Positions 24,580 to 34,021 of a DNA stretch of 64,000 nt are shown piece by piece. Location of the stretch: contig CAZWRV010000030.1 of NCBI GenBank assembly GCA_964636325.1, positions 1 through 64,000 of the forward strand. The letters run 5' to 3'. How positions within the stretch are numbered: position 1 is the first letter of the stretch; the number at the start of each line of letters is the position of its first letter. This stretch comes from CAZWRV01 sp964636325 (GTDB taxonomy: Bacteria > Verrucomicrobiota > Lentisphaeria > Victivallales > GWF2-50-93). The position numbers were made by a program, and so were the translations under genes. The notes beneath the pieces are model-generated. The model saw only the letters and a program-made list of their open reading frames with translations. It was not told the DNA's origin and did no database searches.

Positions 24580-26109
24580 TTACTTGAAGCTGTCCGCGTC
24601 GATCCCGTATTTCCCGATCTTGTAGTGCAGTATCCTCTGGGTGAGCTTGAGTGCCCTTCCGGCGGCGGCCACGTTGCCGCGGTTGTTCTTAAGGGCGTCG
24701 ACGATTATCTCGCGCTCGAACGACGTCACCATGGTCTTGAAGTCGGCGCCGTCGGCGGGGACTATCTGAGTGCCGGTCTCCTTGGCGGTCTGCAGCGACG
24801 GCGGCAGGTCGTAGGCCTTTATTACATCGTCGCGGCTGAGGAGCAGGGCGCGCTCCACGCAGTTCTCCAGCTCCCTCACGTTGCCGGGCCAGTGGTACAT
24901 CATCATCATGTTGATCGCCGGAGTGGATATCCTGCGTATGTTCTTGCTGTAGAGCTTGTTGTATTTCCCGAGGAAGTGGTCCGCCAGCAGGAGTATGTCC
25001 GACTTGCGCTCCCTGAGGGGCGGGATCATTATGGGGAAGACGTTGAGCCTGTAGTAGAGGTCATCCCTGAAGCGGCCCTGCTGCATCTCCTCCTCCAGGT
25101 TCCTGCTCGTCGCAGTTATGATCCTGACGTTCGCCTTGATGGGCTGGTGCGACCCGACGCGTTCGAACTCGCGCTCCTGGAGCACTCTGAGGAGCCTGAC
25201 CTGCACCGCGGGGCTGATGTCGCCGATCTCGTCGAGGAAGAGAGTGCCGCCGGAGGCCAGTTCGAAACGGCCTTTCCTCTGCTGTATCGCGCCGGTGAAC
25301 GCGCCCTTCTCATGGCCGAAGAGCTCGCTCTCGATGAGCGCCTCGGGCAGGGCCGCGCAGTTCACCGCCACGAACGGGCCCGATTTCCTTGGGCTTGAAT
25401 AATGAATCGCCCTTGCCACAAGCTCCTTGCCTGTTCCGGACTCGCCGCGTATCAGGACTGTCGCCGGACTCTCAGCCACCTGCGCGATCATCATGTAGAT
25501 CTGCTTCATCGCCCCGCAGTTGCCGATTATATTGTTGGGGCGGAAGCGCTCGCCCAGCTCGAGTCGGAGGCGCTCGTTCTCGGACTTCAGCGTCTCCTTC
25601 TCCTCGATCTCCTTGCGGAGCGTCGCGACGGCGTCCGCGATGATGTTGGCCACTATCGTGAGGAGGTTCTCTATCTTCCTCAGCTCCTCCATGGGGGCGC
25701 TAGGATGGTCGATGCTCAAGGTGCCGACGACCTCGCCCTCGCTGCGGATGGGCACGCAGATGAACGCTATCTGCCCCGACTTGCGCGCGCCGGTCCTGTT
25801 GAGGAACTCGCGGTCCTTCGATATGTCCTGTATGATCCTCGGCTTCCCGCTCTCCGCGACCTTCCCGGTGACACCCTCGCCGATCTTATACTGCCCCCGC
25901 CCGACTTCCTCTTCAGAAAAGCCGCTGGACGCCTCGATGACAAGCATGTCCCCGCGCCGCAGCGTCAGCGTGCCGCGCTCAAGCCCGAGCTCCTGCTTAA
26001 GGATGTCGAATACCTCGCGCAGAAGCGCCGACACATCCCTCTGGTGCACAAGCACATGGCTTATCTGATAGAGGACGTTCAGCTTGAGGTTTTCGTCGTT
26101 GCTGTTCAT
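24580..26109 (-). CDS. Sigma-54-dependent activator, GAF-AAA-Fis (NifA-like)
   Basis: A 509-residue transcription activator. GAF sensor at about 20-170; AAA+ domain at about 195-430 with Walker A GESGTGKE, the sigma-54 contact loop GAFTGA, Walker B GGTLFLDEIGDI and the arginine finger region FRDDLYYRLNVFPI; Fis-type helix-turn-helix at 470-505 (GNVAAAGRALKLTQRILHYK). The layout equals NifA of nitrogen fixers, but such GAF-AAA-Fis proteins occur widely without nitrogen fixation, and no nif gene is in the window, so no symbol is given. It activates RpoN promoters with ATP. It follows rseP on the same strand after a hairpin at 26155-26174. Confidence 0.92.
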   Translation of the reverse strand: MNSNDENLKLNVLYQISHVLVHQRDVSALLREVFDILKQELGLERGTLTLRRGDMLVIEASSGFSEEEVGRGQYKIGEGVTGKVAESGKPRIIQDISKDREFLNRTGARKSGQIAFICVPIRSEGEVVGTLSIDHPSAPMEELRKIENLLTIVANIIADAVATLRKEIEEKETLKSENERLRLELGERFRPNNIIGNCGAMKQIYMMIAQVAESPATVLIRGESGTGKELVARAIHYSSPRKSGPFVAVNCAALPEALIESELFGHEKGAFTGAIQQRKGRFELASGGTLFLDEIGDISPAVQVRLLRVLQEREFERVGSHQPIKANVRIITATSRNLEEEMQQGRFRDDLYYRLNVFPIMIPPLRERKSDILLLADHFLGKYNKLYSKNIRRISTPAINMMMMYHWPGNVRELENCVERALLLSRDDVIKAYDLPPSLQTAKETGTQIVPADGADFKTMVTSFEREIIVDALKNNRGNVAAAGRALKLTQRILHYKIGKYGIDADSFK

Positions 26110-26154
26110 GGGGGTGGGAGTGTCCCTTATCCGTTATCCGAATACTTTATTAAT

Positions 26155-26174
26155 CGCGGTTAATAATAACCGCG
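26155..26174. repeat. Hairpin between rseP and the sigma-54 activator
   Basis: Perfect arms CGCGGTTA and TAACCGCG with loop ATAA, 37 bases downstream of the rseP stop. Around it are degenerate TTATCCG/TATCCGC units. No T-run follows on either strand. Confidence 0.5.
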
Positions 26175-26210
26175 CACGGTAACCATTCGCTATCCGCTAT
26201 GCGGAATCTG

Positions 26211-27962
26211 TCATCTGCCCTCTTCCGACGGCTTTTCGGCGGCGGGCTGCGCCGAGGCCGGTTCCGCCTTATCCTTCTGCGCGGACTTCGCCGGCGGCGT
26301 CCTGGCCTTGCTCGGGGGCGCCCCCATGCGTGCAATGAGCCTTCCGATGTCGTGGTATGTCACGAAGACCATCAGTGAAACCAGCAGGAACACGAAGAAA
26401 TACATCACCGGCCTCAGTATCCACTCCGGCGGAGGACGCCTGAACATCGACTCGTAAAGGGCGATTACGATATGCCCTCCGTCCAGGATCGGGATAGGCA
26501 GGAGGTTGAAGACCGCAAGGCTGTAGGTGATTACGACGATGAAATAAAGCGCCCACAGGACGCCGCGGTTGTAGACCACAAGCCATATCGTCGAAACTAT
26601 CCCGACGGGCCCGCTCAGATGCCTCGCCCCCAGCGAGCTCTCCGTCTTCTTGGCCAGTATGCCCCTAAGCGCCTTGTAGCTCTTCACCATCACGTCATTG
26701 AAGAGCTGGACCGGATTAGGATGGTTGTAGAATATCACTTCGGCGTCAAGCTTGTAAAACTGCAGCACCGACGGGACAATCCCATCCAGCTCGAGCTTCT
26801 CGCCGTCCCTTTCCACGGTGAAAGTCATCTTGCCGCCGCGGCTGCAGGCTATAGCAGTCTGAAGCTGGTCTGACCCGCCCGAGCCGAAGAGCCTCCCCAA
26901 GAAATCCGAGATCCGCGCGGCAATCCCCCGCTTCTCCCCGGCGCCGTCCAGGCTCTTCCCGTTTACGGCGAGAATGACGTCGCCCACCTTCAGGCCGCCC
27001 CTTTCGGCCGGCGAATCCTTCTGGACGTCGGTGATCGTGAGAGGCATTTCCCGGTCATAGGCGATCCCGATCCTCGGCCTGCTGGAATCCCCCGCCTCAA
27101 TCGGCACGACACCCTTGACATCCACGAGCTTCCCCTCCCTTTCGACCGTCAGATCCAGAGGCGCGCCATGTGCGTCGTTGACGATGTTGGCGTAGTCTTC
27201 TATGTCATTGACCGGAATTCCGTTGATCTTTACGACGATGTCGTTCTTTCGGATTCCCGCCTGGTAGGACTTGGATCCGGAAGGCGGGAAAAGCACCACC
27301 GGAATCCTAGGCCTGAAGAAAGGCAGCGCCAGACGGTCCGCCCCGGACACCCTCCTGTTCTCCGCGGGGTAGTAGCTGACGGTCTTTGTGTCCCCGCCGC
27401 TTTTCACCGTAAGTTTTATCTTGCCTATCGTGAAGAGAAGCTCCTCCATGATCTCGTGCCAGGTAAGGTAGAACTTCCTGCCGTTGATCTCGGTTATCCT
27501 GTCCCCGGGGCGCAGGCCGGCCTCGTACTCCGGGCTGGCCTCCTCGACTGACGCCACCTCGACCGTGCTCATCTTAGGAGTGTCCTCGGGAATCCCGGTG
27601 ACCCACAGCAGAAGTCCGAGCGCCACCCCGAAGAGGATGTTGAAGAAGGGGCCGGCGAACGCGGTGATTATCCTGTCCATCGGCTTCGCGGGCGGCAAAG
27701 GCGTGCCGTCCTCCTTCTTCGCCGAGCCGTGCGCGTCAAGCTGCGGAATATCCACGTAGCCGCCGAATGGAAGGCAGCCTATCCTGTATTCTATCCCGTT
27801 ATGCTTGAAGGCCCACAGCTTCTTGAAGCCGAGCGAGAAGGCGACGATGTGGAGCCTGCGCCACTTCGCCGCCAGAAAATGCCCCAGCTCATGCACGAGT
27901 ATGCAGAGCCCGAAGAACACCAGCACGAAAAAGGTTATCAGTATGTAGGTTATAAAAGCCAC
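26211..27962 (-). CDS. rseP: Site-2 metalloprotease RseP
   Basis: An inner-membrane zinc protease that cleaves transmembrane segments, such as those of anti-sigma factors, and clears signal peptides. Zinc site HELGH at residues 24-28 in the first helix; second metal motif LLPIPILDGGH near the C-terminal helices (about 500). Between them lie at least two PDZ domains (around 135-215 and 220-370: SPEYEAGLRPGDRITEING, KSYQAGIRKNDIVVKING, and a third-like part SPAERGGLKVGDVILAVNG). At 583 residues it is longer than the usual ~450, because of an additional PDZ-like part and an Ala/Pro/Lys-rich tail. It lies 100 bp from dxr in the order dxr-rseP, which is common in bacteria. Confidence 0.94.
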   Translation of the reverse strand: MAFITYILITFFVLVFFGLCILVHELGHFLAAKWRRLHIVAFSLGFKKLWAFKHNGIEYRIGCLPFGGYVDIPQLDAHGSAKKEDGTPLPPAKPMDRIITAFAGPFFNILFGVALGLLLWVTGIPEDTPKMSTVEVASVEEASPEYEAGLRPGDRITEINGRKFYLTWHEIMEELLFTIGKIKLTVKSGGDTKTVSYYPAENRRVSGADRLALPFFRPRIPVVLFPPSGSKSYQAGIRKNDIVVKINGIPVNDIEDYANIVNDAHGAPLDLTVEREGKLVDVKGVVPIEAGDSSRPRIGIAYDREMPLTITDVQKDSPAERGGLKVGDVILAVNGKSLDGAGEKRGIAARISDFLGRLFGSGGSDQLQTAIACSRGGKMTFTVERDGEKLELDGIVPSVLQFYKLDAEVIFYNHPNPVQLFNDVMVKSYKALRGILAKKTESSLGARHLSGPVGIVSTIWLVVYNRGVLWALYFIVVITYSLAVFNLLPIPILDGGHIVIALYESMFRRPPPEWILRPVMYFFVFLLVSLMVFVTYHDIGRLIARMGAPPSKARTPPAKSAQKDKAEPASAQPAAEKPSEEGR

Positions 27963-28062
27963 AGAAATCCTATTGTTATTTTTACGGATGACTCAATGAC
28001 CCGGTGACTTGACGACCCGATGGCGGCCTGAGCAAATCCGGCAACATCCATCAATCCATCAG

Positions 28063-29226
28063 CTATAAGTGCCCGGCGAATTCGGCCGCCTTCCTCCTGG
28101 CCCATAAGTCGGCTGATAGAATAGCATCAAGTGATGGACGGTCAAGCGTTTCAGCCGAGGACATCGTGAATTCGATGATCCTCCAGATGTCCGTGAACCC
28201 GATCTCGCCCTTTCTGAAAAGCTCCACCGCCGTCTCGTTGGCCGCGTTCATGACGGCCGGCAGGCCCCCTCCTTTCCTCAGCGCCTCGTAGGCGAAGCCC
28301 AGAGAAGGGAAGCTCCTCCTGTCGGGGGCTTCGAAAGTCAGGCTTGCCAGCTTCGCGAAGTCGAGCGGCCTGAGCCCTCCCGGATGCTTTCCCGGATACG
28401 TAAGCGCATATTGTATGGGGAAGCGCATGTCCGGCTCGCTCATCTGCGCCAGCACCGTGCCGTCCACGAACTCAACCATCGAATGAATCACGCTCTGAGG
28501 ATGTATCACGACATCTATCCCGGAGCCGGGCATGCCGAAGAGCCATCTCGCCTCGACGATCTCAAGTGCCTTGTTCATAAGCGTCGCGGAGTCGATGGTC
28601 ACCTTCGGGCCCATTTCCCAGGTAGGATGCCTGAGCGCGTCCTCGACGCCGACCCTTCCGAGCTCCTCTGCCGTCATCCCCTTGAACGGGCCGCCGCTGG
28701 CAGTCAGGATTATCTTGGAGACATCCTCGCGCCTGCGCCCCTCCAGGCACTGGAAGATCGCGCTGTGCTCGCTGTCCACGGGAATCAGGCGGACGCCGTG
28801 CTTTCCGACCTCCGACATGATTATCTCCCCGGCCATGACAAGCACCTCCTTGCTCGCCAGCGCGACATCCTTGCCGGCCCTCACAGCCTCGAGCACCGGG
28901 CGCAGGCCCTCCGTCCCGACGATCGCGCAGAGGACGATGTCGACGTCGGGGCGCCTTACAAGCTCTATCTGCCCTTCGATGCCCGACAAGGCCGTGCAGC
29001 TCTTTGGAAGCAGAGCCTTCATCTCGTTGAAATGACGCGGGTCGCTCAGGACTGCGAACTTCGCGCCGCAGGAGGACGCCTGCTCGGCCAGCCGCCTGTA
29101 GCTGCTCCGCGCCGAGACCCCGACAAGCTCAAGCTCGCCCTGAAGATGCCTTATCACCTTCAGTGCATTGCACCCGATCGATCCGCTCGATCCAAGGACC
29201 GCGACCCTCTTCTTTTTACCGGGCAT
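28063..29226 (-). CDS. dxr: 1-deoxy-D-xylulose-5-phosphate reductoisomerase
   Basis: Second step of the MEP isoprenoid pathway: converts DXP to 2-C-methyl-D-erythritol 4-phosphate with NADPH. Length 387 is normal. NADPH site AVLGSSGSIGCNALKVI at the N-terminus; catalytic/metal region ILTASGGPFKG and PVDSEHSAIFQCLEG; substrate loop HPTWEMGPKVTIDSATLMNK. Leftward cluster with rseP downstream and galK 36 bp upstream. Confidence 0.97.
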   Translation of the reverse strand: MPGKKKRVAVLGSSGSIGCNALKVIRHLQGELELVGVSARSSYRRLAEQASSCGAKFAVLSDPRHFNEMKALLPKSCTALSGIEGQIELVRRPDVDIVLCAIVGTEGLRPVLEAVRAGKDVALASKEVLVMAGEIIMSEVGKHGVRLIPVDSEHSAIFQCLEGRRREDVSKIILTASGGPFKGMTAEELGRVGVEDALRHPTWEMGPKVTIDSATLMNKALEIVEARWLFGMPGSGIDVVIHPQSVIHSMVEFVDGTVLAQMSEPDMRFPIQYALTYPGKHPGGLRPLDFAKLASLTFEAPDRRSFPSLGFAYEALRKGGGLPAVMNAANETAVELFRKGEIGFTDIWRIIEFTMSSAETLDRPSLDAILSADLWARRKAAEFAGHL

Positions 29227-29262
29227 CGCTCACCTATTCTTGACCCGCGGAACCAATAACCA

Positions 29263-30429
29263 TTAACCATTAACTCTCTCGCACCCCGCTCCGTCGCCGA
29301 GGCTGCAGATTACGGTCTCCGTCTCCTTACCTGTCCTCAGCTTGAACGCCGTCCTCAGGCGCCGGCTGTACGCCTCCGCCTCCTTTTCTTCGACGAAGTG
29401 TATCGAGATGCCGCCGAATCCGCCGCCGCTGAGGCGGGCGCCTATGCATCCGGGCAGGGACTTTGCAAGCTCCACGAGGTAGTCCAGCTCCGGACAGCTG
29501 TTCTCGAAATTGCAGCGCGAACTCTCGTGAGACTCGTAGAGGAGCCTCCCGAAATCGGCGGCCTTCCCCTCCCCGAGCAGCCGGACGGCCTCCATCACCC
29601 TCTCGTCCTCGCCGACGATGTGCCTGGCCCTTAGGAAATCCTGATGGTCCAGATGCTCCCTGGCGGCTTCGAGCATCTTCATGTCCACGTCGCGGAGCGC
29701 GCTTATATCCGGATATTTTTTCCTGAGCGAGTCGAGCGCGCGGCGGCAGCTCTCGAACCTCAGATTGTAGTCGGAGTCCACAAGATCATGCTTCACCATG
29801 CTGTTGGCGACGACGATCGCGTAGCCTTCCGGAAGGGGGACGGTCTTCAGCACCTCCACCTTGCGGAAGTCGCACAATATCAATGAGTTCTTCCTGCCGA
29901 ATATCGAGCTGAACTGGTCCAGCAGCCCAGACTTGACGCCGACGAAGTTGTTCTCGGCCCCCTGCCCTATCCTCGCCCAGTCCGTAAGCGGGAACTTCAG
30001 CCCGAAGGCCTCGCGGAACGCGAACCCCGCCGACATCTCCAGGGCCGCGGAACTGCTCATGCCCGCCGAGAGCGGCACGTCGCTCGACACCGCCGCGTCG
30101 AAGGCGCCGACCTCGCCGCCCCGCTTGCGGATTTCGCAGATCACCCCCACTACATAGGTCGTCCAGTCCTTCTTCCCGCCTCCTGCGCGGAGCTTGTCCA
30201 GATCCAAGATCCTCACATTTCCGTCCATCTCGCTGACTATCCTGCAGATACTGCCCTTGACCGCACGCATGGCGAACTCGGTCCTCTGCGAAACCGCGCC
30301 GCTCAGCACGTAGCCCTGGTTGTAGTCGGTATGGTTCCCCAATATCTCCAGCCTTCCCGGGGCGCTGGCCAAGTATTCAGGAACCCCCTCGAAAACCTTT
30401 TTGAAAAGCTGCACCGACCTCGAACTCAT
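29263..30429 (-). CDS. galK: Galactokinase
   Basis: Phosphorylates alpha-D-galactose to galactose-1-phosphate, the first Leloir-pathway step. A 388-residue GHMP kinase with the galactokinase signature APGRLEILGNHTDYNQGYVL near 24-42 (GEHTDY usually; Asn replaces Glu, as in some PVC relatives), ATP loop PLSAGMSSSAALEMS at about 119-133, and ARLSGGGFGG in the C-terminal part. It fits the alpha-galactosidase at 4839 as the source of galactose, although they are 25 kb apart. It is the first gene of the leftward galK-dxr-rseP group. Confidence 0.92.
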   Translation of the reverse strand: MSSRSVQLFKKVFEGVPEYLASAPGRLEILGNHTDYNQGYVLSGAVSQRTEFAMRAVKGSICRIVSEMDGNVRILDLDKLRAGGGKKDWTTYVVGVICEIRKRGGEVGAFDAAVSSDVPLSAGMSSSAALEMSAGFAFREAFGLKFPLTDWARIGQGAENNFVGVKSGLLDQFSSIFGRKNSLILCDFRKVEVLKTVPLPEGYAIVVANSMVKHDLVDSDYNLRFESCRRALDSLRKKYPDISALRDVDMKMLEAAREHLDHQDFLRARHIVGEDERVMEAVRLLGEGKAADFGRLLYESHESSRCNFENSCPELDYLVELAKSLPGCIGARLSGGGFGGISIHFVEEKEAEAYSRRLRTAFKLRTGKETETVICSLGDGAGCERVNG

Positions 30430-30517
30430 TCAAAATCTCCGTGTATAATTATTGAATTGGCAAATTATTAAGATAATTCTTAGTGCTTACAAATGCAAAA
30501 AGCGGATGCTATCTTAA

Positions 30518-30556
30518 GATGGTTATTCGTTATTGGTTACTCGTTATTCGTGTCTT
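30518..30556. repeat. Degenerate GTTATTCG tandem units
   Basis: The intergenic stretch GGTTATTCGTTATTGGTTAC + TCGTTATTCG consists of four imperfect copies of an 8-9 nt unit. Similar short runs occur at 26128-26142, 26186-26202, 29244-29268, 34524-34547 and 47160-47183, all intergenic. The rest of 30430-30601 shows no gene. Confidence 0.5.
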
Positions 30557-30601
30557 GAGAGAGTCGCAGGTTGAGAATCGTCCGTTCACATTGTTTTTTA
30601 C

Positions 30602-32005
30602 ATGAATCAAAGCAGTACAGTTCAACCGCTTAAAGGCAAGACGGCCGCGATCGTCACCATAGGCTGCCGGCTCAACCAGGCGGACACGGCGCTCATCAAC
30701 GGCCGCCTGGCCGACGCCGGCTGCAGAATAGTCCGTCTGGAAGACGGCTGCGAGCCCGACCACATCATCGTCAACACCTGCTGCGTGACCGCAAGCGCGT
30801 CAAGCAAGGGACGCCAGACAGTCCGCGCTCTCAGGAAGAAACATCCCGCCGCCCACATAACCGTCACCGGCTGCAGCACAAGCGCGGAAAGGAGCCTCTG
30901 GAAGGACGAGGGAGCCACCGACCTGGTCATTTCCGGAGACGAGAGGCTGGACATCGCAAGAAGGCTGGCGGAGCTTGACCTGGCAAACGCCGACATCCCT
31001 GCAATGCAAATGACTCGCGACGCGCGACACGCGACCGAAGATTACTCATCCCTGTCCTCAAGGGCCTCTCCGTCATCCTCCCCCGATCCCTCCCCGGTCT
31101 TCTCCGAGGGGACCACTGCGCGCTTCCCGTTCAGGAGCCGCGCGTTCCTCAAGATACAGGACGGCTGCGGATCCGCCTGCACATACTGCATGGTCCCTCT
31201 CGCTCGCGGCAGGACGGAGCGCTCCCGCGACAGGGCGGAGATAATCCGCGAATTCCGCAGCCTCATGGACGAGGGACACAGGGAAGTCGTGATCGCCGGC
31301 GTCAACATCTGCGCATACAAGGACGGCGGCAGGTCGCTATATGATCTGCTGTCCGAGCTCGTTTCGATCACGCCGGACGGACGCAGGATCAGGCTGAGCT
31401 CCACCGAACCGCATCCCGAAACCTGGAAGATTCTGAAGATTATGGCGGGGAACCCTAAAATCTGCCGGTTCCTGCATCTTCCGCTCCAGCACGGAACCGA
31501 CGAAATCCTCAAGGCCATGGGAAGGAACTATGCCGCAGCGGATTTCACCGAGTTCATCCATGCGGCGGCGGAAAGCGTTCCCGGGATACACCTCGGAACG
31601 GACGTCATCGCAGGCTTCCCCGGCGAGACAGACGCCCTCTTCGAGAGATCATGCCGCCTCATCGAATCCCTCCCCCTGGCAAACCTCCACATCTTCCGCT
31701 TCTCGCCGCGCAAAGGGACCCCGGCCGCGGATTTCGCGGGGAAAATCCCGCAGAACACCATAAAGAGGCGCGCCGCCGCCCTGGCGGCGCTGGAAGAAGC
31801 CCTTACCCGCAATTTCCTTCTCGCTCAGGTCGGCAGGCCGCTCGAAGTCCTGGTTGAAAAAAGCGGGAGCGGACACGCCGAAGGCTGGAGCGACAACTAC
31901 GCCAAGGTCGTAATCGCCTCCAATCCGTCTCCGGCAAGGAACTCCATCGTCAAGGCCTTCATCAAGGGGTTCGACGGGCAATCCTCGCTCGTGGCAGAAG
32001 CCTGA
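30602..32005 (+). CDS. mtaB: tRNA t6A37 methylthiotransferase MtaB
   Basis: A radical-SAM enzyme that adds a methylthio group to t6A at position 37 of certain tRNAs. 467 residues. N-terminal MTTase domain with AIVTIGCRLNQAD (MtaB-type variant of GCKLNQ), VNTCCVTASA and TVTGCS cysteines for one 4Fe-4S cluster; radical SAM CxxxCxxC in IQDGCGSACTYCMVPLARG (about residues 186-204); C-terminal TRAM-like part. Between the two domains is a Ser/Pro-rich low-complexity insert (about residues 142-168) preceded by a 7-bp tandem CGCGACG-type repeat in the DNA (31014-31036), unusual for the family. No clear ribosome site is visible at the ATG. Confidence 0.92.
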   Translation: MNQSSTVQPLKGKTAAIVTIGCRLNQADTALINGRLADAGCRIVRLEDGCEPDHIIVNTCCVTASASSKGRQTVRALRKKHPAAHITVTGCSTSAERSLWKDEGATDLVISGDERLDIARRLAELDLANADIPAMQMTRDARHATEDYSSLSSRASPSSSPDPSPVFSEGTTARFPFRSRAFLKIQDGCGSACTYCMVPLARGRTERSRDRAEIIREFRSLMDEGHREVVIAGVNICAYKDGGRSLYDLLSELVSITPDGRRIRLSSTEPHPETWKILKIMAGNPKICRFLHLPLQHGTDEILKAMGRNYAAADFTEFIHAAAESVPGIHLGTDVIAGFPGETDALFERSCRLIESLPLANLHIFRFSPRKGTPAADFAGKIPQNTIKRRAAALAALEEALTRNFLLAQVGRPLEVLVEKSGSGHAEGWSDNYAKVVIASNPSPARNSIVKAFIKGFDGQSSLVAEA

Positions 32006-32071
32006 ACCAAGCCGTTTTGTAAAAAGACCGCCCCATATGTATATTGACGAAAATAATCCACATTGCAGCAT

Positions 32072-33031
32072 ATGCCTGAATCAAGCTTTTCAAAAAATTC
32101 GAGAGGATATTCCCGCCGCGGCGAAAAGAAGGGGGGCGTCCCATTCTGGCTGATCTTCATCGTCGTCACATCGATAATGACCTTCACAGTCTACTTCTTC
32201 ATACCGAAAGGCGCTTCGAAGCCCCAGCCCGTTGAAGGGCAGCCCGGCGTAAAAGTGCCGCCCCCGAATCAGGATCCGGCGGATTCCAGGCTGCCGCAGA
32301 GCATCCAGGAAATGATTTCCCGGGCCAAGGACGCCTTGGCCAAGCAGGACTGGAGGACTGCAAGGGACATCATGAGAGGCGCCATGCCGCAGATTCCGCC
32401 CGACTCGCCCGACTGGGGACCTGCCGCCGAAATACTCGGCAAGGCCAATATTGAAATCTTCTATTCCAAGACTCCCGTCCCGGAAAAGGAGTCCTACGCC
32501 ATCAAGCCCGGCGACAACCTCATCAAGATAGCCTCGAGGTTCAACATCAGCCTGGAGGCGCTCCAGAAGTCCAACGGCCTGGATCCCACCAGCCCAGTCA
32601 TACACGCGGGGAAGATGCTCAGCATATACAAGGGGACATGGCAAGTGACGATAGACAAGTCCCGGTTCAGGCTCTGCCTCATGGACGGAATCAACCTTTT
32701 CAAGGCATACCGCATAGGGCTGGGGCCGCGCCTGTCTCCGCCGCCTGGAGTCTATGAAATAAGGGCAAAAGAAAAGGATCCGGTCTGGTATTCTGACGGC
32801 AAGGCTATACCTTATGGGGCTGACGGAAACATCATCGGAACCAGATGGATGTCCATCCGCGAGCTGAAGCCGTCCTCATCCCAGAAGAAAGGCACGGGCA
32901 TCCACGGGACATGGCAGCCATCCGAAATCGGCAGGATCGCCGGGGGCGGCTCCGTGAAGATGTTCAACTCCGACATCGAGGAGCTCTACTCCATCATCCC
33001 GGTCAAGGTCATAGTCATAGTGAAGGAATGA
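32072..33031 (+). CDS. LysM / YkuD-fold envelope protein with catalytic Cys replaced
   Basis: A 319-residue membrane-anchored cell-wall protein. Helix at about 25-45 (FWLIFIVVTSIMTFTVYFF), helical linker, LysM domain at about 145-190 (YAIKPGDNLIKIASRFNI), then a YkuD-type L,D-transpeptidase domain (about 193-319). The C-terminal catalytic motif reads GIHGTWQPSEIGRIAGGGSV followed by KMFN, where active enzymes have SHGCIRM: the catalytic Cys is Ser294 (TCC at 32951) and the Arg is Lys. It is probably inactive as a transpeptidase or uses Ser, and may bind peptidoglycan only. ATG 32072 is preferred over TTG 32063. accA starts six bases after its stop. Confidence 0.85.
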   Translation: MPESSFSKNSRGYSRRGEKKGGVPFWLIFIVVTSIMTFTVYFFIPKGASKPQPVEGQPGVKVPPPNQDPADSRLPQSIQEMISRAKDALAKQDWRTARDIMRGAMPQIPPDSPDWGPAAEILGKANIEIFYSKTPVPEKESYAIKPGDNLIKIASRFNISLEALQKSNGLDPTSPVIHAGKMLSIYKGTWQVTIDKSRFRLCLMDGINLFKAYRIGLGPRLSPPPGVYEIRAKEKDPVWYSDGKAIPYGADGNIIGTRWMSIRELKPSSSQKKGTGIHGTWQPSEIGRIAGGGSVKMFNSDIEELYSIIPVKVIVIVKE

Positions 33032-33037
33032 ATATAT

Positions 33038-33994
33038 ATGCCTAACGTAGTCCTGGACTTCGAAAAGCCGGTCAAGGAGCTGGAACAGAAAATAGACGAA
33101 CTCCTCAAGATTGGCAATTCTACCAACGTCAATGTTGAGCATGAGATCGGCATGCTCAAGGGCAAGATCGAGGAGATGAAGAAGTCCATCTACGAGAACC
33201 TGACCCCCTGGCAGAGGGTGCAGCTGGCCCGGCATCCGGACAGGCCCTACACGCTCGACTACGTCGACAGGATATTCACCGACTTCCTTGACTTCAAGGG
33301 GGACAGGCGCTACGCGGAGGATCCGGCCATTGTCGGCGGATTCGCCAAGCTGGACGGGAAGCCGGTCATGCTGATCGGCACGCAGAAGGGGCGCAACACT
33401 AAGGAGAACGTGTTCAGGAACTTCGGGTGCCCGCATCCGGAAGGCTACCGGAAGGCGCTGCGCCTAATGAAGATCGCCGACCGCGCGCGAGTGCCCATCG
33501 TCTCCCTTATCGACACGCCCGGGGCGTTCCCCGGAATCGCGTCGGAGGAAAGGCATATCGGCGAGGCCATCGCAGTCAACCTGAGGGAGATGTTTTCGCT
33601 CTCTGTCCCCTTTGTCGCCGTGGTCATTGGAGAGGGCGGCAGCGGCGGAGCGCTAGGCATTGGCGTCGGCAACAGGATATTGATCCTGGAAAATGCATAC
33701 TATTCGGTCATAACACCGGAAGGGTGCGCCGCAATCCTGTGGAAAGATCGCTCCTACTCGGCCAAGGCCGCCGAGTCACTGAAGATTTCCGCAAGGGATC
33801 TGAAGGAGCTCGGCATAATAGACGAAATAGTGAAGGAGCCTTCCGGAGGCGCCCACAAGGACATTGAGACTGCGGCGGCCCTCCTCAAGAGGGCGCTGAA
33901 GAAAAATCTCGCCGACCTGGAGGGTATGAAGCCCGACCAGCTAAGGGAGCAGCGTTATGCGAAATACCGCGCCATTGGAGTCTTCGTGCAGTAG
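33038..33994 (+). CDS. accA: Acetyl-CoA carboxylase carboxyltransferase alpha subunit
   Basis: Forms, with AccD, the carboxyltransferase that makes malonyl-CoA for fatty acid synthesis. The 318-residue length is typical. Conserved parts: DFEKPVKELEQKIDEL, RHPDRPYTLDYVDRIFTDF, GDRRYAEDPAIVGG, NFGCPHPEGYRKALRLMK, SLIDTPGAFPG and IGEGGSGGALGIGVGNRI. It starts six bases after the YkuD gene and is followed 27 bp later by the acetyltransferase gene, so the mtaB-YkuD-accA-acetyltransferase row is probably co-transcribed. Confidence 0.97.
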   Translation: MPNVVLDFEKPVKELEQKIDELLKIGNSTNVNVEHEIGMLKGKIEEMKKSIYENLTPWQRVQLARHPDRPYTLDYVDRIFTDFLDFKGDRRYAEDPAIVGGFAKLDGKPVMLIGTQKGRNTKENVFRNFGCPHPEGYRKALRLMKIADRARVPIVSLIDTPGAFPGIASEERHIGEAIAVNLREMFSLSVPFVAVVIGEGGSGGALGIGVGNRILILENAYYSVITPEGCAAILWKDRSYSAKAAESLKISARDLKELGIIDEIVKEPSGGAHKDIETAAALLKRALKKNLADLEGMKPDQLREQRYAKYRAIGVFVQ

Positions 33995-34021
33995 CCTCGC
34001 CGGCCACAGCCCCTTACCCAA

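Noticed and set aside
24580..26109. Naming the sigma-54 activator nifA
   Set aside because: Domain layout fits NifA but there is no nif gene or other evidence of nitrogen fixation.
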